From Myxococcales bacterium (GTDB lineage Bacteria; Myxococcota_A; Polyangia; Nannocystales; Nannocystaceae): 64,000 nt of DNA. Under the pieces are notes generated by a model, which did not search any database, was not told the DNA's origin, and worked only from the letters and a program-made list of their open reading frames with translations. Location: NCBI GenBank assembly GCA_020633335.1, contig JACKDU010000007.1, forward strand, positions 315,001-379,000. The letters are read 5' to 3'. Positions 8,877 to 17,132 of this stretch are shown one piece after another (position 1 is the stretch's first letter; each line of letters opens with the position of its first letter). The position numbers and the translations under genes are program-made.

Positions 8877-9716
8877 GTGAAGCTCCGCGCGCTCGTCCTC
8901 GGCGTCGGTGTCGTCCTCGGCGTCGGCGTCGGCGTCGGCGTCAGTCCCGGGGAAGCCGAGGCGCGCTCGTGCATTCGCTACGCCTGGGAGACCCTCGATC
9001 TCGATCCCGTCGCGGCCCGCGCGGACGGGGCCACGGTCGCCACGAGCTTGCTCCCCTTCGCCCTCTCCCAGGCGCTCAACAGCGGCGGCGACGGCGACTG
9101 GATCCTCATCCGCGGCGGTGGCCACGGCGCCTTCTTCCGGCGCGAGGAGGCCTTCGAGCCCTCGGCGATCCAGGCCCCCTTCATCGCCTCCACGTCGGAG
9201 CAGACGCTCCGGACGAGCTGCGGCTACCACGTCCGCTACGCGCCGGTGTCGCCGGGGCGCTACGTCTACGCCGAGGCGTGGGGCGGCGAGGAGGGCGACC
9301 TCGACGCGAGCGCGACGCTCCTGGTCGCGGCCGATCGACAGACGCTGGGCCTCGCCTTCGAGCGCGCGGGCCGGCGCTACGAGGTCGAGTACCGGGTGAC
9401 CTGCGCCCACTTCGACTGGGACCTCAAGGGCGAGGCGCGCGGCCCATGCGGCCCGGTGGAGGCGCCGTCGCCGGTCTTCGCCGCCAAGCCCTCGTCGGTC
9501 GACGAGCCGAGGCCCGCCGATCGCGAGCCGCCGCGGATCGAGCCGGTCGCGCAGGCCGGCGAGCCCGCGCCGGCGAGCGCGGAGCCGCCGACGCTCGAGC
9601 GGACGCGAGGGGCCTGCGCGATCGCGCCCGCGCCCGCGGGGTCGCGGGACGCCGCGGCGCTCGCCCTCCTCGCTGCGTTGATCGGGCGCGGCCGTCGTCG
9701 CCGGCGGGGGGGCTGA
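8877..9716 (+). CDS. Secreted Cys-containing protein with MYXO-CTERM-like tail, paralogue 2
   Basis: The 279-residue paralogue of the preceding gene keeps its landmarks: signal peptide, RSCIRYAWETLDLDPVAA, LLPFALSQALNSG, TSCGYHVRYAPVSPGRYVYAE and VEYRVTCAHFDWD. All four core Cys are kept, which suggests structural disulfides. The tail reads GACAIAPAPAG, a hydrophobic helix and RGRRRRRGG, so the sorting signal is present with a weaker Cys motif than in paralogue 1. The signal peptide contains a short Gly-Val repeat. The GTG start lies 6 nt after TATCAT. It converges with the DUF255 gene. Confidence 0.75.
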   Translation: MKLRALVLGVGVVLGVGVGVGVSPGEAEARSCIRYAWETLDLDPVAARADGATVATSLLPFALSQALNSGGDGDWILIRGGGHGAFFRREEAFEPSAIQAPFIASTSEQTLRTSCGYHVRYAPVSPGRYVYAEAWGGEEGDLDASATLLVAADRQTLGLAFERAGRRYEVEYRVTCAHFDWDLKGEARGPCGPVEAPSPVFAAKPSSVDEPRPADREPPRIEPVAQAGEPAPASAEPPTLERTRGACAIAPAPAGSRDAAALALLAALIGRGRRRRRGG

Positions 9717-9785
9717 GGACTGAACGCCTCGTCCTCGTCGGCCTCGCGCGCGGCCGGCGTCGTCGCGTCGCCGCGTGGCGCTAGG

Positions 9786-9799
9786 TGTCCGTTGGGACA
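9786..9799. other. TGTCC-N4-GGACA dyad between convergent genes
   Basis: A perfect 5-bp dyad (TGTCC GTTG GGACA) lies in the 105-base gap between convergent genes. Similar dyads occur at 40527-40540 and 57597-57610, and a longer one at 27919-27946. Three of these four lie at convergent gene ends. Confidence 0.4.
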
Positions 9800-9821
9800 T
9801 GTCGATGAGAGCGCGCCGCGC

Positions 9822-11897
9822 TCAGCCGACCAGCGCGATCCGGAGCGCGTTCGGGTCGGAGAGCGGCGTGGTGCAGACCTGCTCGCGGCAGACGACCGCG
9901 GCGACCTCGTCGGCGACCTCGAAGCCGAGGCCGATCGCCTGGGGCTGGCGGAGGCGCTCGCGGCGGACGAGGGCCGCGAGCTCGGCGACCGCCGCCGGGC
10001 TCGGGCCCCGGAGGGTCACCTGCGCGGCCTCCGGCGCCGCCCACATCGCCGCCCGGAGGAGGCTGGCGAAGGCGATCGGCTGGTCGAGCGCGGTGCGGTA
10101 GCGGAGGAGCGTCGCCTCGACCGCGGCCCGGGCCCCCGCGGACGCCTCGCCGAGGTGCTCGAGGCGGAGGAGGACCTCGACGATCACCCCGAGGCCGCTG
10201 GGGATCGCCGCGTCGTGCTGGCTCTCGACCCGCTCGATCATCACCTCGGCGTCGTCGGCCGTGAGGTAGAAGCCGTCGCCGCCGCTCCGGGTGTGGTGGG
10301 CGAGCGCGTGGCGGGCGAGCGCCCGCGCCCCCGCGAGCCAGCGGGGCTCGAAGGTCAGCTCGTGGAGGTCGAGGAGGGCGCGGGCGAGGAAGGCGAGGTC
10401 GTCGAGGTAGCCGGGGAGCTCGCCCGCCGGGCAGGCCTCGCAGCGGAGCACCCGCGGCATCGACATGTCCCCGGAGACATGTGTGTCGAGGAGGTGCTCG
10501 GCGGCCGCGCGGGCGAGCGCGAGCCAGGCGTCCCGGATGGCGGGCGCGCCCCAGCCCTCGGCGGCGCTCGCCGCCCGGCAGAGCCCCGAGATCAGGAGCG
10601 CGTTCCAGGCGGTGAGGAGCTTGTCGTCGCGGAGCGGCGGCGTCCGGGTGTAGCGGCGCTCCAGGAGCGCCGCCCGCGAGCGCGCGAGTTCGTCGCGGAG
10701 GGCGTCCTCGGCGATCTCGAGCTCGGCCGCGACGTCGGCGAGGGGCCGCGGGCGGTGGAGGATCGACATCCCGTGCTCGAAGTTGCCGGCCGCGCTCACC
10801 CCGTGGGCGGCGGCGAAGCGGCGCCCCGCCGCCTCGCCGAGGACCTCGTCGATCTCCCGTGGCGTCCAGCAGAAGTACTTGCCCTCGACCCCCTCGCTGT
10901 CGGCGTCGGTCGCCGAGTAGAAGGTCCCGCCCGGCCCCCGCATGTCGGCGACCAGGTACTCGATCGTCTCCTCGACCACCGGCCGGGCGAAGGCGAGATC
11001 GGGCCAGAGGAGCGCCGCCTCGGCGTAGAGGCCGACGAGCTGGGCGTTGTCGTAGAGCATCTTCTCGAAGTGCGGGACCAGCCAGATCCGGTCGGTCGCG
11101 TAGCGGGCGAAGCCGCCGCGGAGGTGGTCGTAGATCCCGCCCCGCCACATCTTCTCGAGGGTCCGCCGGAGCGCGCCGCTCGCCGGCCCGGCGGGCCCGA
11201 GGCCGCGGCTCTGCTCGTCGCGGGCCATCGTCAGCAGGAGCTCGAGCGCGGTCGCGTTGGGGAACTTGGGCTGGCGGCCGATCCCTCCCCACTCGAGGTC
11301 GACCCGCGCGAGGATCCGGCGACCGGCGTCGGCGAGCGCGGCGAGGCCGGCGATCCGCAGGTTCGGCGGCGCCTTGGCGCTCTCCTCGTCGATGAGCCCG
11401 GCGAGCTCGGCGATCCCCTCCATGAAGCTCTCGGCCTGGGCCTCGACCTGGTCGCGGCGCTCGCGGAAGGCCTCGGCGAGCGCCTCGAGGAGCTGGCCGA
11501 AGCCCGGCCGGCCGTAGCTCGGCGTCGGCGGGAAGTAGGTGCCGCCGTAGAAGGGCCGGAGGTCAGGGGTGAGGAAGACGGTGAGCGGCCAGCCGCCGCC
11601 AAGCCCCATGAGCTGGACGACCTTCTGGTAGATCGCGTCGATGTCCGGCCGCTCCTCGCGGTCGACCTTGATGTTGATGAACGCCCGGTTCATCAGGGCG
11701 GCGGTCGCCGGGTCCTCGAAGGACTCGTGGGCCATCACGTGGCACCAGTGGCAGGCGCTGTAGCCGACCGAGAGGAGGATCGGCCGGTCCTCCGCGCGCG
11801 CCCGGGCCAGCGCCTCCGGTCCCCAGGGGTACCACTCCACCGGGTTCTCGGCGTGCTGCCGGAGGTAGGGGCTGGTCGCGTCGGCGAGGCGGTTCAA
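9822..11897 (-). CDS. Thioredoxin-fold DUF255 / YyaL-like protein (SPATA20 family)
   Basis: The N-terminal domain begins NRLADATSPYLRQHAENPVEWYPW and contains the family motif SVGYSACHWCHVMAHESF, a CxxC thioredoxin-like centre, then FINIKVDREERPDID. The rest, about 500 residues, is the (alpha/alpha)6-barrel-like region typical of the family, and the total of about 690 residues is full length. The biochemical role of this widespread cytoplasmic family is unclear. TTG at 11897 is chosen because GAGG lies 7 nt upstream and the protein then starts like its homologues; a GTG at 11918 is the alternative. A fossil of this gene's 3' end is found at 8735-8830. Confidence 0.88.
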   Translation of the reverse strand: MNRLADATSPYLRQHAENPVEWYPWGPEALARARAEDRPILLSVGYSACHWCHVMAHESFEDPATAALMNRAFINIKVDREERPDIDAIYQKVVQLMGLGGGWPLTVFLTPDLRPFYGGTYFPPTPSYGRPGFGQLLEALAEAFRERRDQVEAQAESFMEGIAELAGLIDEESAKAPPNLRIAGLAALADAGRRILARVDLEWGGIGRQPKFPNATALELLLTMARDEQSRGLGPAGPASGALRRTLEKMWRGGIYDHLRGGFARYATDRIWLVPHFEKMLYDNAQLVGLYAEAALLWPDLAFARPVVEETIEYLVADMRGPGGTFYSATDADSEGVEGKYFCWTPREIDEVLGEAAGRRFAAAHGVSAAGNFEHGMSILHRPRPLADVAAELEIAEDALRDELARSRAALLERRYTRTPPLRDDKLLTAWNALLISGLCRAASAAEGWGAPAIRDAWLALARAAAEHLLDTHVSGDMSMPRVLRCEACPAGELPGYLDDLAFLARALLDLHELTFEPRWLAGARALARHALAHHTRSGGDGFYLTADDAEVMIERVESQHDAAIPSGLGVIVEVLLRLEHLGEASAGARAAVEATLLRYRTALDQPIAFASLLRAAMWAAPEAAQVTLRGPSPAAVAELAALVRRERLRQPQAIGLGFEVADEVAAVVCREQVCTTPLSDPNALRIALVG

Positions 11898-12121
11898 GGG
11901 AGATCCTCGGGGCAGCACAGGGGGAGGCGGCAGCGCCGCGGACCGCGTTCGGCGGACGTCCCTGGCCGAGAAATTATCGAGGGTGAGGTATCTGAGGTTA
12001 CCCTTTCCGGAGAGAGGGCGCTCTTCGCGCGGCGTGAAAGCTCACCCACGGGAGCGTGCCACCGAGCGAAAAACCTGTTATGGTCCGCGACCCCGGCCCG
12101 GCCCCTGTGGCCAACGCCTTT

Positions 12122-12206
<85 letters not shown>

Positions 12207-12272
12207 CTAGCGCTCCCCGCGCTCCCGCGTTCCTGAAAACTCCAACGCGCCGCGTCAAGCAAGGCATCCTCT

Positions 12273-12357
12273 GGAGAGGTGTCCGAGTGGCCGAAGGTGC
12301 ATGATTGGAAATCATGTGTGGGGAAACCCACCGCGGGTTCGAATCCCGCCCTCTCCG
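12273..12357 (+). tRNA. tRNA-Ser (anticodon GGA)
   Basis: The acceptor stem and D-arm are nearly identical to the tRNA-Ser 66 bases upstream. The anticodon stem CATGA/TCATG encloses TTGGAAA, giving GGA. It has a long variable arm (GTGGGGAAACCCAC) and T-loop GGTTCGAATCC. CCA is not encoded. Confidence 0.95.
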
Positions 12358-12380
12358 CCCCCCGGCTTTTTGCCGGTTTA

Positions 12381-12460
12381 TGCCCCGACCGACGTCAATT
12401 CCGCCAACTCCGCCAGGACCGGAAGGTAGCAACGGTAACGGAACACGGGTGGTCGGGGCA
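12381..12460 (+). ncRNA. ffs: Signal recognition particle 4.5S RNA
   Basis: It contains the conserved SRP apical-loop text CCAGGACCGGAAGGTAGCAACGG. The outer arms TGCCCCGACC and GGTCGGGGCA pair at the two ends, giving a short bacterial-type SRP RNA of about 80 nt. A T6 run at 12462-12467 right after the closing stem should terminate transcription. It binds Ffh and targets membrane proteins co-translationally. It follows two tRNA-Ser genes and may share their transcript. Confidence 0.9.
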
Positions 12461-12514
12461 CTTTTTTGTCTTCAGCCTGGCTGACGTGGCGACGTTGGGG
12501 TCGCCCAGGGCGTC

Positions 12515-15217
12515 CTAGCGGACGTCGCGTCGAGCGTCGCGCTGCGCCCGGGCGGCGGCGGCGGCCTCGGTCTCGCCGAGCGCCTCGTGGGCGGCGATCA
12601 GGCGCTCGAGCGCGTCGTCGATCCACGGCGCCTCGCCGGCGCCGTCGAGCGCCTGGGTGAAGGCGTCGATCGCCGGCGTGAGGCGCTGGTCCTCGTGGAG
12701 GACGACGCCCCGCCAGTACATCGCCTCGCGGTCGTCGGGCGCGGCCGCGAGGCGCTGATCGAGGCGCTCCAGGGCCTCGCGGCGCTGGCCGGCGGCGAGC
12801 TCGGCCCGGGTCAGGAGGCGCTCGAGCTCCGGGCTCGCGCCGCCGGCCGCGACCAGCGGTCGGAGCTCGGCGATCGCCTCGGTCGCCTGATCGGCGGCGA
12901 TCAGCGCGCTCACGTAGCGGCGCCGGGCCTCCTCGTCGCGCGGCTCGAGGTGGCGGGCGCGGCGGTAGCGGGCGAGGGCCTCCGGCAGGCGCTCGCTGGC
13001 CTCGAGGAGGCGACCGGCCACCAGCTCGACGCGGGCGTCCGGGCGGGGCGGCCGCGCCCGCGAGACCGCGACCAGCGCCTCGGCGAGCTCGCCCCGCGCC
13101 TCGAGGATCTCGGCGAGGAGGAGCTCGCCGCGCCAGGCCTCGGGCGCGTGGCGGAGGAGGTGGCGGTGGACCTGATTCTCGGCGGTCGCCAGGTCGCGGC
13201 GGCGGAAGGCGAGCTCGGCGGCGAGGAGGGTGACCTCGGGGGTCGCGCGGCGGTCGTCGACGGACGCCGCGATCAGGGCCTCGGCCGCCCGATCGTCGCC
13301 GGCCCGGAGGTACTCGCGGCCGAGGGGGCCGATCAGGCTGGTGATCGGCCCGGCGCGCTCGAGCACCCGGAGGAGATCGTCGCGGGCCGCGTCGTCGAGG
13401 CCGAGCTCGCCGCGGAGGACGCCGCGGCGGATCCTCGCCTCGTTGTTCCCGGGATCCTCGGCGAGGGCGCGGTCGAGGATCTCGAGGGCGAGGTCCCGCT
13501 TGTCGGCGGCGATCAGCCCCTTCACCTCGACCGCGAGGAGGCGGCGGCGGGCGGCCCTCGAGGGCTGGTGGGCCCGCGCGTCGGCGAGGAGCGCGGAGGC
13601 CTCGCGCCGGCGATCGAGCGCGTTGAGGAGCTCGGCCTCGGCGAGCGTCGCGTCGAGGAGGCCGGGGTCGAGCTCGCGGGCGCGGGTGAAGGAGGCGAGC
13701 GCCTCGTCGTCCTCGTGGCGGGCGAGGGCGACGCGGCCGCGGAGGAGCGCCTCCCAGCCGGGGTCGAGGTCGGCGTCGAGGTAGCGCTCGATCTGCTCCT
13801 CGGCGGCCCGCGGGAGGCCGCTGCGGAGCTCGAGCTCGACCAGGAGCGCGATCAGCTCGGGGTCGCCGGGGAGGCGGCCGAGGTCGGCCTGGAGGTCGCC
13901 GCGGAGGCGGGTGTGATCGCCGGCGTCGAGGAGGAGGCGGGCGCGGCGGAGGAGGAGATCGCGGCGCCCCGGGGCCTGGGCGCGCGCCTGATCGTAGAGC
14001 TCGAGCGCCGGCGTGAGCTGGCCGCGGCGCTCGAGGAGCTCGGCCCGCAGCGCCGACTCGCCCGCGCGGAAGCTCGCGGAGGCCCACTGCGAGCCGACCC
14101 ACTGTGAGCTGGCGAGGACGCTCGCGCGGGTGTCGGCCTCGACCAGCGCGCCGTCGTCGATCAACGCCCGGAGCAGCGCCCCCTGGATCCGCGGGTGCTC
14201 GCGGTGGGCGTCGGCGAGGCGGCGGAGGTCATCGAGGGGCGCGGCCGGATCCGCTTCGTACGCGAGGAGGCCGGCGGCCGGATCGCCCGGGGTCGCGCCC
14301 AGGAGGCGGGCGGCGATCGTCGCGGCCTCGTCCCGCTCGCCGAGCGCGAGCGCGGCCCAAGCGCGGTAGAGGAGCTCTCGGGGGCGATCGCCGTCGAGGT
14401 CGGTGTGGGCGACCTCGGGGTCGCCGTGGGTGAGCGCGAGGAGGGCGCGGACCCGCCGACGCTCCCCCTCGTCAGGCCAGGCCCTGGCCTCCTCGAGGGC
14501 GCTGAAGAGGCTGCTCGCGGTCGCCAGGAGGACGTCGTCGGGGCCGTAGCGGAGGGCCCGGAGGAGGATCGCCTCGGCCTGGCAGGCGCGGGCGCCGGCC
14601 TCCTCGCAGCGGGCCTCCGCCCGGTGAAAGGCGCCTGGTGTGTCTTCGGACAGGTCCTTTTGGACAGCTTCGATCAGGCTCGCCGGCGGCGGGGTGAAGG
14701 TGGCGACGACCTGATCGGAGGGCGGCCCGAGCCAGCGCTGGATCGTCAGGCTCGCGCCGAGGCCGAGGACCGCGAGGCCGGCGAGGAGCCAGGGCGCGAG
14801 CCGCCGCGCGGGCGGGGCCGCGCTCGCTCGGGGCCGCGCCGGGAGCCCGCGGGCGCGGCTCGGGCTGCTCGCCGCCCGCCGACGACCGAGGATCGCGGAC
14901 TGGCCGAGGGCGCTCGTGTGGGGGAGGTCGAGGACACCGCTGCCGTCGGCGGCGCCCTCCGCAACCTCGAATTCGTGGGTCTGCGCCGCTCGCTCGCCGC
15001 GCTCGTCGACCGGCGTCGGCAGGTCGCCGCCGACGAGCGCCGCTCGCCGCTCCCCCTGGCCCGCGCGCGCGGCGATGCGGAGGCGGCCGATCGCCGTTCC
15101 GGTCGCGCTCTCGGTCGCGGCGAGCGGCTCCCCCGCGAGCGCACAGCCGCACTGAGGGCAGCGCTCCGGCAGCGGCTCCTCGTCGATCTCAAGGGCGCAT
15201 CGCGTGCAATGGATCAT
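12515..15217 (-). CDS. Large TPR-repeat protein with N-terminal zinc ribbon and one membrane helix
   Basis: The 900-residue protein begins MIHCTRCALEIDEEPLPERCPQCG, a four-Cys zinc-ribbon motif. An Ala/Arg-rich linker is followed by a single membrane helix (PWLLAGLAVLGLGASLTIQRWL) near residue 150. The remaining 700 residues are tandem helical repeats of TPR type, with recurring ALA and YR/A patterns such as ALARYRRARHLEPRDEEARRRYV. It probably anchors a large TPR solenoid in the inner membrane for protein-protein contacts; the partner is unknown. ATG at 15217 is preferred to an in-frame GTG two codons upstream. Confidence 0.75.
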   Translation of the reverse strand: MIHCTRCALEIDEEPLPERCPQCGCALAGEPLAATESATGTAIGRLRIAARAGQGERRAALVGGDLPTPVDERGERAAQTHEFEVAEGAADGSGVLDLPHTSALGQSAILGRRRAASSPSRARGLPARPRASAAPPARRLAPWLLAGLAVLGLGASLTIQRWLGPPSDQVVATFTPPPASLIEAVQKDLSEDTPGAFHRAEARCEEAGARACQAEAILLRALRYGPDDVLLATASSLFSALEEARAWPDEGERRRVRALLALTHGDPEVAHTDLDGDRPRELLYRAWAALALGERDEAATIAARLLGATPGDPAAGLLAYEADPAAPLDDLRRLADAHREHPRIQGALLRALIDDGALVEADTRASVLASSQWVGSQWASASFRAGESALRAELLERRGQLTPALELYDQARAQAPGRRDLLLRRARLLLDAGDHTRLRGDLQADLGRLPGDPELIALLVELELRSGLPRAAEEQIERYLDADLDPGWEALLRGRVALARHEDDEALASFTRARELDPGLLDATLAEAELLNALDRRREASALLADARAHQPSRAARRRLLAVEVKGLIAADKRDLALEILDRALAEDPGNNEARIRRGVLRGELGLDDAARDDLLRVLERAGPITSLIGPLGREYLRAGDDRAAEALIAASVDDRRATPEVTLLAAELAFRRRDLATAENQVHRHLLRHAPEAWRGELLLAEILEARGELAEALVAVSRARPPRPDARVELVAGRLLEASERLPEALARYRRARHLEPRDEEARRRYVSALIAADQATEAIAELRPLVAAGGASPELERLLTRAELAAGQRREALERLDQRLAAAPDDREAMYWRGVVLHEDQRLTPAIDAFTQALDGAGEAPWIDDALERLIAAHEALGETEAAAAARAQRDARRDVR

Positions 15218-15431
15218 CGCCACCGCTAGCGGGCGAGGATAGCACGCGCCTCCGGGTGGCGATCCGCTGGCGAGGAGTGGGGGGAGGAGGCCGCATCGAT
15301 CGCCGGTGATCGGGTTCTTTGACCCCGCATCGATCGCGCGCCCCCATGCGGTGACGCTGCCCGGGGAGGTCGCGGGAGGTCACGCGAACTCCCGCGCCCC
15401 CCCGGTGATCCTGGAGCCGGCGCGATTGTCG

Positions 15432-15460
15432 ATGACATCGCCGCGGCCCCGCACTAGCGT
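15432..15460 (+). promoter_or_regulatory. Putative leaderless promoter of the SDR-crotonase-ACAD set
   Basis: ATGACA at 15432-15437 (one mismatch to TTGACA) is followed after 17 bases by TAGCGT at 15455-15460, and the ATG of the SDR gene begins 7 bases later. Confidence 0.5.
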
Positions 15461-15467
15461 CGCCGCG

Positions 15468-16244
15468 ATGTCTTCTCCGCTCTTTGATCTCTCCGACCAG
15501 GTCGCCGTGGTCACCGGATCGAGCCGCGGGATCGGCCGCTCGATCGCCGAGCAGATGGCCCGCGCCGGCGCCCGCGTGGTGATCTCGAGCCGCAAGCCCG
15601 ACGCCTGCGAGGCGGTCGCCGAGGCGATCCGCAAAGACGGCGGCCAGGCGATCGCGATCCCGGCGAACATCTCGCGCCAGTCGGATCTCGAGGCCCTGGT
15701 CGAGCGCACCCTCGACGCCTGGGGGCAGATCGACGCGCTCGTCTGCAACGCCGCGAGCAACCCCTACTTCGGGCCGATGTCCGGCGTCAGCGACGAGATC
15801 TTCGACAAGATCATGCGCAACAACGTGCTCTCGAACCTCTGGCTGGCGAACCGGGTCGCGCCGCAGATGGCCGAGCGCGGCGGCGGCTCGATCACCGTGG
15901 TCTCGAGCATCGGCGGCCTCCGCGGCGATCCCTTCCTCGGGGTCTACAACATGTCGAAGGCGGCCGACATGCAGCTCGTGCGCAACCTGGCGATCGAGTG
16001 GGGCGGCCGCGGGATCCGGGCGAACACGATCGCGCCGGGGTTGGTCCGCACCGACTTCGCGCGGGCGCTCTGGGAGAACCCGCACCTCCTCGACAAGGTC
16101 GAGCGCGCGACCCCGCTGCGGCGGATCGGCGAGCCCGACGACATCGGCGGGATCGCGGTCTTCCTCGCCTCGCGGGCGGCCGCCTTCATCACCGGCCAGG
16201 TGATCGTCGCCGACGGCGGCGTGACGATCGGCGCGGCCTGGTGA
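15468..16244 (+). CDS. Short-chain dehydrogenase/reductase
   Basis: This 258-residue classical SDR has the TGSSRGIGRSIA nucleotide-binding motif near residue 16, NAAS, the VSSIGG strand with catalytic Ser, the YNMSK catalytic Tyr-Lys pair, and a PGLVRTDFA segment. The end VADGGVTIGAAW is typical. SRKP after the second strand suggests NADP preference (Arg-Lys pair), which is inference. It acts in the cytoplasm on an unknown alcohol or carbonyl substrate. The 4-nt overlap with the crotonase gene and the nearby acyl-CoA dehydrogenase suggest a role in acyl-CoA or fatty-acid-like metabolism. The ATG lies 7 nt after a -10-like box. Confidence 0.9.
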   Translation: MSSPLFDLSDQVAVVTGSSRGIGRSIAEQMARAGARVVISSRKPDACEAVAEAIRKDGGQAIAIPANISRQSDLEALVERTLDAWGQIDALVCNAASNPYFGPMSGVSDEIFDKIMRNNVLSNLWLANRVAPQMAERGGGSITVVSSIGGLRGDPFLGVYNMSKAADMQLVRNLAIEWGGRGIRANTIAPGLVRTDFARALWENPHLLDKVERATPLRRIGEPDDIGGIAVFLASRAAAFITGQVIVADGGVTIGAAW

Positions 16245-17083
16245 GCGAGGCGACGTCCGGCGCGAGCGAGGCCGTGCGGGTCGAGCGTCGGGGGCCGGTG
16301 ACCACCGTGATCCTCGCGCGGCCGGCCCGGCGCAACGCGGTCGACGGGCCGACGGCGGCCGCGCTCCTCGCCGCCTTCCGCGCCTTTGAGGCCGATCCCG
16401 AGGCCCGGGTGGCGGTCCTCTGGGGCGCGGAGGGGGTCTTCTGCGCGGGCGCCGATCTCAAGGCGGTCGCCGCCGGCGAGGGGGTCAACGCGGTCGATCC
16501 CGAGGGCGAGGGGCCGATGGGGCCGACCCGCCTCTTGCTCGACAAGCCGGTGATCGCGGCGATCGCCGGGCACGCGGTCGCCGGCGGCCTCGAGCTCGCG
16601 CTCTGGTGCGACCTCCGGGTCGCCGAGGAGGACGCCGTGCTCGGCGTCTTCTGCCGGCGCGTCGGCGTCCCGCTCATCGACGGCGGGACCGTCCGCCTGC
16701 CGCGGCTGATCGGCATGGGCCGCGCGCTCGACCTGATCCTCACGGGGCGGGCGGTCGCGGCCGACGAGGCGCTGCGGATCGGCCTCGTCGATCGGCTGGT
16801 CCCGCGGGGCGAGGCGCGGGCGGCCGCCGAGGCGCTGGCCGCCGAGATCGCCGCGTCTCCGCAGGCTTGCATGCGGGCGGATCGACGCTCGGCCTACCGG
16901 CAGTGGGACCTCGAGCTCGCGGAGGCGCTCCGGAGCGAGGGGCGCGGCGGCCTCGCGGCGCTCGAGCGCGAGGGGATCGCCGGGGCGCGGCGCTTCGCGG
17001 GCGGGGCTGGTCGGCACGGGGCGGCGATCGTCGCGGACGCGGCGAGCGAGGGCCGCGAGGACGACGGGGCGTCCGAGTCCTGA
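16241..17083 (+). CDS. Enoyl-CoA hydratase/isomerase (crotonase) family protein
   Basis: The crotonase fold is evident in ARPARRNAVDGP, the first oxyanion-hole segment GVFCAGADLKAVA, and AIAGHAVAGGLELALWCDLRVAEEDA. In enoyl-CoA hydratase the catalytic Glu residues lie in the latter segment and just after; the text RVGVPLIDGGTVRLPRLIG keeps Asp where hydratases may have Glu. The exact reaction (hydration, isomerisation or hydrolysis of an acyl-CoA) is therefore open. The GTG start overlaps the SDR stop by 4 nt (GTGA), indicating translational coupling. The length of 280 residues is normal, with an acidic tail. Confidence 0.88.
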   Translation: MSEATSGASEAVRVERRGPVTTVILARPARRNAVDGPTAAALLAAFRAFEADPEARVAVLWGAEGVFCAGADLKAVAAGEGVNAVDPEGEGPMGPTRLLLDKPVIAAIAGHAVAGGLELALWCDLRVAEEDAVLGVFCRRVGVPLIDGGTVRLPRLIGMGRALDLILTGRAVAADEALRIGLVDRLVPRGEARAAAEALAAEIAASPQACMRADRRSAYRQWDLELAEALRSEGRGGLAALEREGIAGARRFAGGAGRHGAAIVADAASEGREDDGASES

Positions 17084-17132
17084 GCACGCGTCGCCCGTCG
17101 GCCGACCCGCGGGGCGTGCGACACTGCCGGCG

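Noticed and set aside
12207..12272. Possible CRISPR or paired-repeat structure between the two tRNA-Ser genes
   Set aside because: The long identical stretches are the conserved halves of two serine tRNAs.
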